Below are positions 58,763 to 64,000 of a DNA stretch of 64,000 nt, one piece after another. The stretch is from Streptomyces tsukubensis. Lineage in GTDB: Bacteria > Actinomycetota > Actinomycetes > Streptomycetales > Streptomycetaceae. Below the pieces are notes generated by a model. The model searched no databases. It saw only the letters and a program-made list of their open reading frames with translations, and was not told the origin of the DNA. The position numbers were made by a program, and so were the translations under genes. Within the stretch, counting starts at the first letter, position 1, and each line of letters begins with the position of its first letter. The stretch covers positions 806,001-870,000 of the forward strand of contig NZ_CP045178.1 in the NCBI RefSeq assembly GCF_009296025.1, read 5' to 3'.

Positions 58763-59602
58763 ATGAAATCCGTTTCTACGGCCTTGCACGGCAAGGGCAG
58801 CGCCCGGCGTGCGGCGAACAGTTCCGCGGTCGACGCGGGTGCTCGGGCGGGTTTTGCGGCCCGGGGTGTGATCTACGTACTGATCGGCCTGGTGGCCCTG
58901 CGTATCGCGTTCCACCAGAGCGACGGCAAGCAGGCGGACCGCTCGGGCGCCCTTCAGGAGATAGCCGAGAAGCCTTTCGGCTCCGTGTTGCTCTGGGCGC
59001 TCGGCATCGCCCTCGTGGGCATGGCGCTGTGGCGCCTCTCGGAAGCGCTGTTCGGCGCGGCGGGAGCCGACGGCCACAAGGCAGGCAAGCGTCTGTTGTC
59101 CGCCGCCCGCTTCGTCTTCTACGGATTCGTCGCGTACTCGGTGCTGTCGTTCGCCGCGGGCGAGAAGGGCAGCGGGGGCGGCAGCGACAAGCAGTCCAAG
59201 GACGTCACGGCGAAGGTCATGGAGTGGACGGGCGGCCGGTGGATCGTCGGGGCCGCCGGGGTGGGTGTGGTCGTCGCGGGCGTATGGATCCTGGTACGGG
59301 CCGCACTGCGCAAATACCACAAGAAGCTGAAGCTGGGCGAGATGTCCCGGCGCACCCGCCGGGCGGTGGACGTGTTCGGTGTCTGCGGCGGCGTGGCCAG
59401 GGGCGTGCTGTTCGGGACGGCGGGCGCCTTCGCCGTGACGGCCGCGGTGCGCTACGAACCGGGCAAGGCCAAGGGGATGGACGACACCCTGCGCGCCTTC
59501 ACCCGGACACCGGCCGGGCCGTGGCTGCTCGTGGTGGTGGCGCTGGGAGTGGCCGCGTTCGGCGTCTTCTCCTTCGCCATGGCCCGCTGGCGCAAGACCT
59601 GA
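58763..59602 (+). CDS. DUF1206 multi-pass membrane protein
   Basis: The 279-residue protein has six predicted membrane helices in three repeated pairs, the DUF1206 layout (ARAGFAARGVIYVLIGLVALRIAF, then FVFYGFVAYSVLSFAAGE and GGVARGVLFGTAGAFAVTAAV). Each repeat begins with an Arg and Gly near the membrane. The function is unknown. The start ATG at 58763 has CCGGAG before it. The middle loop is Gly/Ser-rich. It has no obvious link to its neighbours. Confidence 0.87.
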   Translation: MKSVSTALHGKGSARRAANSSAVDAGARAGFAARGVIYVLIGLVALRIAFHQSDGKQADRSGALQEIAEKPFGSVLLWALGIALVGMALWRLSEALFGAAGADGHKAGKRLLSAARFVFYGFVAYSVLSFAAGEKGSGGGSDKQSKDVTAKVMEWTGGRWIVGAAGVGVVVAGVWILVRAALRKYHKKLKLGEMSRRTRRAVDVFGVCGGVARGVLFGTAGAFAVTAAVRYEPGKAKGMDDTLRAFTRTPAGPWLLVVVALGVAAFGVFSFAMARWRKT

Positions 59603-59738
59603 GACGCGCGGCGACGGGCTCGCGGAGAAGGTCGCGCGGGGAAGGCCCGGCGAAATGGAGTGCGTGGAAGGGCCGCACGGAGAGGGCGTGCGGGAAAGGG
59701 TGTGCGCGCCCGCGTACAACGCTGATACGGTCCTCGGC

Positions 59739-59792
59739 ATGCAGAAGCGCGCCAGCATGACGACGACGCCGGAGAGTGTCCCGGCGCGCTGA
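59739..59792 (+). CDS. Thr-codon leader peptide of a threonine attenuator
   Basis: A 17-codon frame (MQKRASMTTTPESVPAR) has three consecutive ACG threonine codons at 59760-59768. It has no Shine-Dalgarno, and TGATAC at 59723-59728 lies at about the distance of a -10 from a start at the A of its ATG, so a leaderless start is likely. Two 8-base arms, AGCGCGCC at 59746-59753 and GGCGCGCT at 59783-59790, can form a hairpin that encloses the Thr codons. The gene downstream is a threonyl-tRNA synthetase. Stalling of a ribosome on uncharged Thr-tRNA would open this hairpin. Confidence 0.7.
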   Translation: MQKRASMTTTPESVPAR

Positions 59793-59805
59793 ACGACGAT
59801 CAGAA

Positions 59806-59840
59806 GCGAAGCCCCGGGGCGAGTGCCCCGGGGCTTTCGC
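59806..59840 (+). promoter_or_regulatory. Attenuator terminator ahead of the ThrRS gene
   Basis: AGCCCCGGGGC-GAGT-GCCCCGGGGCT is a perfect 11-bp stem at 59810-59835. With one bulge, GCGAA at 59806 pairs with TTCGC to lengthen it. A short TT run follows. It begins 14 bases after the leader peptide stop and 75 bases before the synthetase start. The CCCGG in the leader arm can pair with its CCGGG and so form an antiterminator. Confidence 0.7.
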
Positions 59841-59914
59841 ACGCGGTACCCCCGGGAAGGCGCCCGCCCGCCGCACCTCCCCCGGCCACGGCCGGGCCAC
59901 CCGAGGAGACCACC

Positions 59915-61144
59915 GTGCACGACCACCGCAGGCTGGGCCGCGAACTCGACCTGTTCGACACCGACCCGCTGATCGGCGCAGGACTGCCCTACTGGCTGCC
60001 CGCCGGGGCCGCCGTCAGACACAGCCTTGAGGAGTACGTCCGCGACGCCGAGCGGCGGGCCGGCTACCAGCACGTGTACTCCCCCGCGCTCGGCAAACGG
60101 GAGCTGTACGAGATCTCGGGCCACTGGGCGCACTACAGCGACGACATGTTTCCCCCCATGGAACTCGGCGGCGAACAGGTCGTCCTGCGGCCGAGCCTCT
60201 GCCCGCACCACGCGGTGCTCTACCGCTCCCGCGCCCACAGCTACCGCGAGCTGCCCCTGCGTATGGCCGAACTCGGCTCCATGTACCGCGCGGAACTCTC
60301 CGGTGTCCTCGGCGGGCTGACCCGCGTCCGTGCGATCCAGCTCAATGACGCGCACATCTTCTGCACCTTGGAGCAGGTCGCCCGGGAAGCGGCGGACGCC
60401 CTGGAGATGATCGGGGCGGCCTACGAGGCGCTCGGCATCCGCGCGGCCCGCTACCGGCTCTCCCTGCCAGGCACCGGCGGCAAATACGTCTCAGCGCCCG
60501 CCATGTGGCGGCGCGCCACCGCGATGCTCACCGATGTCCTCGAAGGTTCCGGCCTGGAGTACGAGGCCGCCGAGGGCGAGGCCGCGTTCTACGGCCCGAA
60601 GATCGACGTCCAGGTGACCGACGCGGCCGGGCGGGAGTTCACCCTGTCCACCGTGCAGATCGACTTCCACCAGCCGGAACAGTTCGACCTGCGCTACATC
60701 GGCGCGGACGGCGCGCGCCACCGTCCCGTCATGGTGCACAGGAGTGTGATCGGCAGCGTGGAGCGGGCCGTCGCCCACCTGCTCGAACTCCACGGCGGCG
60801 CCTTCCCCGCCTGGCTCGCCCCCACCCAACTGGTGCTGCTCCCGATCTCGGCCGATGAGCTGCCGCAGGCACAGGCCCTGGCGCGGCGCGCCACCGATCT
60901 CGGCATGCGCGCCCGCGTCTGCGGACCGGAACACGGCACCCTCGGCGCGCGGATCCGGGTGGAGCGGCTCGTCCCTTACGCGGGCGTCATCGGTGCCAGG
61001 GAGTCGGCCGCGGGCCTGGTGGCACTGCGGCTGCGCGACGGCAGGAGGCTCGACGCGCTGCCGGCGGACGAGGCCCTGGCCCGGATGAACGCGCGTGTGA
61101 CCGCTCGCTGCGTCCCGCTCTGGGACGGGGAGGAGGACCCCTAA
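59915..61144 (+). CDS. Short threonyl-tRNA synthetase lacking the editing domain
   Basis: The 409-residue class II synthetase is close to ThrRS but starts at the catalytic domain. The TGS and editing domains (about 240 residues) of a normal ThrRS are absent. Motif 2 reads RMAELGSMYRAELSGVLGGLTRVR and motif 3 HRSVIGSVERAVAHLLE. The zinc ligands Cys (RPSLCPHH), His (DAHIFC) and His (MVHRS) are present, and the anticodon-binding domain follows (TQLVLLPIS). It charges tRNA-Thr or a related acceptor in the cytosol. A house-keeping thrS elsewhere is expected. The GTG at 59915 has GAGGAG upstream. It is controlled by the leader attenuator. Confidence 0.9.
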   Translation: MHDHRRLGRELDLFDTDPLIGAGLPYWLPAGAAVRHSLEEYVRDAERRAGYQHVYSPALGKRELYEISGHWAHYSDDMFPPMELGGEQVVLRPSLCPHHAVLYRSRAHSYRELPLRMAELGSMYRAELSGVLGGLTRVRAIQLNDAHIFCTLEQVAREAADALEMIGAAYEALGIRAARYRLSLPGTGGKYVSAPAMWRRATAMLTDVLEGSGLEYEAAEGEAAFYGPKIDVQVTDAAGREFTLSTVQIDFHQPEQFDLRYIGADGARHRPVMVHRSVIGSVERAVAHLLELHGGAFPAWLAPTQLVLLPISADELPQAQALARRATDLGMRARVCGPEHGTLGARIRVERLVPYAGVIGARESAAGLVALRLRDGRRLDALPADEALARMNARVTARCVPLWDGEEDP

Positions 61145-61306
61145 GGGGTCCTTGCGATAGGGGAGTCCGATCAGGCCGCGGGGGCTGGTGCCGTGCATCG
61201 CAAGGCGCCGGAGAGCCCTCGTAGCGGAGCTACTAGGGCTTTTCGGCAACGCCGCGAGGTGCGGTGCCGGCCCCCGCGGCCCGGGCGCCCCTATTGCAAG
61301 GACCCC
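61145..61306. repeat. Dispersed palindromic element, copy E (162 bp, longest)
   Basis: The left end GGGGTCCTTGCGATAGGGG follows the ThrRS TAA stop directly. The right end reads GGGGTCCTTGCAATAGGGG on the other strand. The halves AGTCCGATCAGGCCGCGGGGG and, inverted, CGCCCGGGCCGCGGGGG form a long imperfect palindrome. A middle segment of about 65 bases contains a second hairpin (AGCCCTCGTAGC with GCTACTAGGGCT, then TTTT), absent from B and D. Confidence 0.85.
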
Positions 61307-61333
61307 TAAGGCTCGGGAGACCCCTGGACAGCA

Positions 61334-61383
61334 CACTGCCCTGCCGGGCCCTCAGGAGAGGGGGGCGGGACGGCAGGGCAGTG
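61334..61383. terminator. Inverted repeat, likely terminator for the sigma gene
   Basis: CACTGCCCTGCCG and CGGCAGGGCAGTG form a perfect 13-bp stem with a 24-base loop, between the dispersed element and the 3' end of the SigB/F-type gene on the minus strand. Confidence 0.55.
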
Positions 61384-61486
61384 GAGAGGGGATCACACCC
61401 CGGTGGGTGTGGAGGTCACCCGACGGAGAAGACCCGACGGAGGTCACCCGCCAGAGGCCATCCGGCGGAGGCCGGTCGGCGTCGGA

Positions 61487-62344
61487 TCACTCGGTGGACA
61501 TCAGGCCGGCCCGCAGGTTGCCCAGCGTCCGGTTGAGCAGCCGCGAGACGTGCATCTGGGAGACGCCCAGGTGCTCGCCGATCTGTGCCTGGGTCAGCTC
61601 CTGACCGAAGCGGAGTTCCAGGATCTGACGGTCACGCGGTTCGAGGCCGGCCACGAGCGGGGCCAGCGCGTGCAGGTCCTCGACCAGTTCCATGCCGGGG
61701 TCCTCGGCGCCGATGAAGTCGGCGAGGACGGCCTCGCCGTCGCCGTTGTCCTCGCCGCCGATGGCCGCGTCGAGAGAGGAGGAGGAGTAGCCGTTGGAGG
61801 CGAGCTGCGCCTCGACGACCTCCTTCTCACTGAGGTCCATGAGGGCGGCGAGTTCGGCGACACGGGGGGCGCGGCCGAGGCGGGTGCTCAGCTCCTCGTT
61901 GGCCTTGGCCAGCTCGACCCGGGCCTCCTGGAGGCGGCGCGGTACGTGCACGGCCCAGGTCGTGTCACGGAAGAACCGCTTGATCTCACCGACGATGTAA
62001 GGGACGGCGAAGGTGGTGAACTCGACCTCGCGGGAGAGCTCGAACCGGTCGATCGCCTTGATGAGACCGATGGTGCCGACCTGCACCACGTCTTCCATGT
62101 CGTCACCGCGGCTGCGGAAACGGCGCGCGGCGAAACGCACCAGCGACATGTTCATCTCGATCAGGGTGTTGCGCGCGTCCTGGTATTCGTGGGTGCCCTC
62201 TTCGAGAGCGTCCATCCGGTCGAAGAACAGCTTGGTGAGTTCCCGCGCGTCCCGGGGAGCGACCTTGGAGGGCTCTGTGATCTCGGGAAGGGCAGGGGCC
62301 TCGGCCCGCGCTGCTCCGGCCGTGACAGTCCTGACCGCGCCCAT
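61487..62344 (-). CDS. SigB/SigF/SigG-type RNA polymerase sigma factor
   Basis: The 285-residue protein has region 2 (DMEDVVQVGTIGLIKAIDRFELSREVEFTTFAVPYIVGEIKRFFRD), region 3 (LGRAPRVAELAALMDLSEKEVVEAQLAS) and region 4 (LEPRDRQILELRFGQELTQAQIGEHLGVSQMHVSRLLNRTLGNLR). This is a stress and development sigma factor of the group that partner-switching systems control. The gene is divergent from an RsbW-type ATPase (62661), its likely anti-sigma. The conserved N-terminus includes the DARELTKLFFDRM start of the family. Confidence 0.95.
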   Translation of the reverse strand: MGAVRTVTAGAARAEAPALPEITEPSKVAPRDARELTKLFFDRMDALEEGTHEYQDARNTLIEMNMSLVRFAARRFRSRGDDMEDVVQVGTIGLIKAIDRFELSREVEFTTFAVPYIVGEIKRFFRDTTWAVHVPRRLQEARVELAKANEELSTRLGRAPRVAELAALMDLSEKEVVEAQLASNGYSSSSLDAAIGGEDNGDGEAVLADFIGAEDPGMELVEDLHALAPLVAGLEPRDRQILELRFGQELTQAQIGEHLGVSQMHVSRLLNRTLGNLRAGLMSTE

Positions 62345-62660
62345 GTCATCCTCCTGCGTCGGGCGCGCCGCCCTCTGCGACGCGCTCCGGCCCGTCTACC
62401 CCCGGCCTGGACACGTATGCGCGAGAATCTCAGATCGATGCACGGGAATGTCTCCGTTCCTCCGATCGGCCCAGCGCCGGGCCCCTGCCCGACGACTGCT
62501 CCCGCCACTCACCACGTCTCCCCCGACGCACCCGCCCGCCGTCGCGGGGCCCTCCCATGACCGCCGGTCAGGTGACGTGGCCCCCCGGACGCGTAGGGCA
62601 ACCGCTGACGGGCACCAGTAGGCAACGTGCGCAGCGGCGTTACCAGAGAGGTGAGCGCGT
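62345..62660. promoter_or_regulatory. Divergent promoter region of the sigma/anti-sigma pair
   Basis: The 316-base spacer between a SigB/F-type sigma gene and an RsbW-like gene shows no reading frame that I trust. It must hold both promoters. An AT-richer stretch lies at about 62400-62455. I cannot point to a sure SigB-type -35/-10 pair. Confidence 0.4.
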
Positions 62661-63083
62661 GTGACAACCATTGACCGGTCCCCCGGCGGGACACCCGGCT
62701 CGGCCGCGGAGGCGCGCACGGTCGCACGGGACGTACTCGTCAGCCAGGACCGCCCTGTCGACGAGAGCGTGGCGGTCGATGTGTCGCTGGTCGTGTCGGA
62801 ACTGGTGACGAACGCCTTCAGGCACGGCGGAGGACTGACGGGTTTTCACACTTTCGTGCGGGACGAGGCCATCGAGATACTGGTGGACGACGCGAGTGAG
62901 CGCGTCCCCGCCGAGCAGCCGCGTACGGAGCACGGCGCACCGGGAGGATATGGCTGGCCGTTGGTCCGCCGGATGGCGAGCGAAGTCTCCATCGTCCCGC
63001 TGCCGGGGGGCGGCAAACGCATCCGGGTCCTGATCCCGTTGGGCCCCTGCGCCGAGAAGGAGTCCGACACGGCCGGGGGTTGA
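62661..63083 (+). CDS. RsbW/SpoIIAB-type ATP-binding protein, likely anti-sigma factor
   Basis: The 140-residue protein has the N box SLVVSELVTNAFRHGGGL, the G1-like EILVDDASERVP and the G2 GGYGWPLVRRMAS. It is the fourth such protein in the window. Its divergent position to a SigB/F-type sigma gene makes it the best candidate for that sigma factor's inhibitor. The GTG at 62661 has AGAGAGGTGA before it. Whether it phosphorylates an anti-anti-sigma is unknown, as no such gene is adjacent. Confidence 0.87.
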   Translation: MTTIDRSPGGTPGSAAEARTVARDVLVSQDRPVDESVAVDVSLVVSELVTNAFRHGGGLTGFHTFVRDEAIEILVDDASERVPAEQPRTEHGAPGGYGWPLVRRMASEVSIVPLPGGGKRIRVLIPLGPCAEKESDTAGG

Positions 63084-63117
63084 GCCCGGCGGCGTACGGC
63101 GAGCGGGGATCCGGACC

Positions 63118-63621
63118 TCAGGCGGGCGGCGGCGGTCGTTCCGCGTCGGACCCGGCCGGGGGATCGGCGGGCCACTGCGTACGTCCGGCCGTGTCCAGAA
63201 GGCTCGACAGTGCGGGCATCGCCATCCGGGCCGCCGATACGAGGGTGTCGCGCTCCTCGTCGGGCAGGGCCGCCAGCAGGTTCTGGAGGCGGTCGAACCG
63301 CTTGCGCCTGCGGGCCTCGACGTCCCTGCGCCCCGCGTCGGTGATGGAGACCAGCACGGCGCGGCCGTCGTCCGGGCAGCGCACCCGCGTCACGAGACCG
63401 AGCCGTTCGAGGCGTTGGACGAGTTGGGTCATGGAGGGCTGGGAGACGCCCTCCTCGGTCGCGAGGACGGTCAGCCTGGTGGGTCCGCAGCGGCTGAGCC
63501 TGCCCAGCGTCAGTGCGGTGGTGAAGCTGATGTCGCGGACAGTGAGGTGACGGACGGAGAGCGCGGTCAGCCCTTCGAGGAGGGCCGCCACGTCATCCCA
63601 GTTCTGTCCATTCACGTCCAT
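63118..63621 (-). CDS. MarR-family transcriptional regulator
   Basis: The 167-residue protein has the MarR winged helix over residues about 30-110 (FTTALTLGRLSRCGPTRLTVLATEEGVSQPSMTQLVQRLERLGLV, then DGRAVLVSITDAGRRDVEARRRKRFDRL). No Shine-Dalgarno precedes the ATG at 63621. The dyad at 63624 and a TACATATAT-like -10 lie right at the start, which suggests a leaderless message under direct autoregulation. It is convergent with the anti-sigma gene. Targets are unknown. Confidence 0.9.
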   Translation of the reverse strand: MDVNGQNWDDVAALLEGLTALSVRHLTVRDISFTTALTLGRLSRCGPTRLTVLATEEGVSQPSMTQLVQRLERLGLVTRVRCPDDGRAVLVSITDAGRRDVEARRRKRFDRLQNLLAALPDEERDTLVSAARMAMPALSSLLDTAGRTQWPADPPAGSDAERPPPPA

Positions 63622-63623
63622 GA

Positions 63624-63635
63624 GATATATGTATC
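63624..63635. promoter_or_regulatory. MarR operator candidate at the gene start
   Basis: GATATATGTATC is a 12-bp dyad with one mismatched pair, two bases upstream of the MarR start codon in an AT-rich patch. A bound dimer would cover the -10 region and start point. Confidence 0.45.
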
Positions 63636-63741
63636 ACGCACCTATATGGGGACGCCCTGCCGGAGGCCGTCAAGTGATCGGAGTCACAGTCGGGACGGGG
63701 AATAGTGGGTAAGGACCCAAGCCCCCTCGGCCGCGCCCCGG

Positions 63742-64000
63742 TCAGGTTCTGCGCCCGGCCGGGTCACCCTCGTCCCTCCGGGTCCTGCGCCTGCCGAGCA
63801 GCTCACCGAGTCCCTGCCGGGTAGCGGCGAGCACGACGCGGTCCTCGGCGCGCAGGACGTATCCCGGGTGCAGGTCCCAGACGAGTCCGGAGGAACGGTC
63901 CCCCGCCGCCTCGGCCGACAGGCTCGCCGAGAGATCGGGCAGCCGGTCGCCGGGACTCGTCGCGTCGAGGGCCACGACCCGCCAGGAACCGGGCCTGAAC
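63742..64000 (-). CDS. TrkA-type NAD-binding protein, C-terminal part
   Basis: The frame ends at 63742 and runs open to the window edge, so the N-terminal portion is missing. The visible 86 residues include WRVVALD and LVWDLHPGYVLRAEDRVVLAATRQGLGELLGRR, typical of the RCK/TrkA C-terminal domain that closes the large Streptomyces TrkA-type potassium-transport proteins. The residue pattern after DLHPG supports ligand-binding RCK-C. A basic, charged tail follows. Upstream domains and membrane segments cannot be seen here. Confidence 0.75.
   Translation of the reverse strand, partial: FRPGSWRVVALDATSPGDRLPDLSASLSAEAAGDRSSGLVWDLHPGYVLRAEDRVVLAATRQGLGELLGRRRTRRDEGDPAGRRT

Noticed and set aside
61145..61306. 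Dispersed element copy E considered as an insertion sequence or integrated-element att site
   Set aside because: It has no transposase or integrase, is only 162 bp, and no target duplication can be fixed because the flanks belong to the palindrome.

Overview
The window is chromosomal DNA of a Streptomyces or a very close relative. It is very GC-rich, codons end mostly in G or C, GTG starts are common, and it carries families typical of the genus (WhiB-like, DUF5133, DUF6479, SAV_915, several RsbW-type ATPases, TerD, PRC-barrel proteins). I see no rRNA, tRNA, insertion sequence, integrase or CRISPR array. It reads as accessory-leaning chromosome full of transporters, regulators and stress-signalling genes, with no large biosynthetic cluster.

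Layout. 1-9.7 kb: a partial anti-sigma-type ATPase, two MFS transporters, a maltose-type acetyltransferase divergent from a LacI regulator, a membrane-bound molybdopterin oxidoreductase, a PRC-barrel/DUF2382 stress protein and a VOC protein. 9.8-18.9 kb: a HEAT protein/MerR-HEAT operon, a WhiB-like protein, DUF5133, an MFS-TetR pair, MarR, asparagine synthetase, and two ArsR-type remnants. 18.9-22.3 kb: a coupled signalling operon (receiver-PP2C phosphatase, CHASE3 histidine kinase, single-domain receiver). 22.6-31.2 kb: VOC, an RsbW-like ATPase, small DUFs, a TetR/MFS pair sharing an operator-like motif, PRC-barrel, SRPBCC, an AfsR-like STAND ATPase and small proteins. 32-40 kb: GNAT, LysR divergent from an SDR/quinone oxidoreductase group, a YCII protein, a diaminopimelate decarboxylase-type gene with a SAV_915 partner, and a response regulator. 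40.6-46.5 kb: a TerD-CAP fusion, an ACS-type MFS transporter, alpha-L-fucosidase with an AraC regulator, and a cold-shock gene with a structured leader. 46.5-54.3 kb: glutathione peroxidase, another RsbW-like ATPase, an NfeD-flotillin pair, an NAD-binding epimerase fusion, an ECF sigma factor and an eRF1-like ribosome factor. 54.3-58.2 kb: a D-galactonate catabolic operon (dehydratase, aldolase, kinase, GntR). 58.3-64 kb: membrane proteins, a short threonyl-tRNA synthetase with a Thr-codon leader peptide, a SigB/F-type sigma factor divergent from an RsbW-like ATPase, MarR, and a partial TrkA-type protein.

How the genes work together. Partner-switching and stress signalling recurs: four RsbW-type ATPases, a PP2C phosphatase driven by a two-component relay, and a SigB/F-type sigma factor. 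Several regulator-transporter pairs have visible operators. The dgo operon and the fucosidase region serve sugar use.

The two most unusual signals are (1) a threonine attenuator ahead of an editing-domain-less ThrRS, made of a 17-codon leader peptide with three consecutive ACG codons, an internal hairpin and a terminator, and (2) a dispersed palindromic element with GGGGTCCTTGCRATAGGGG-like ends. This element has five full or partial copies in the window, and four abut or nearly abut the stop codon of a recognisable gene. Short tandem repeats are also unusually frequent in spacers and at the 3' ends of genes.
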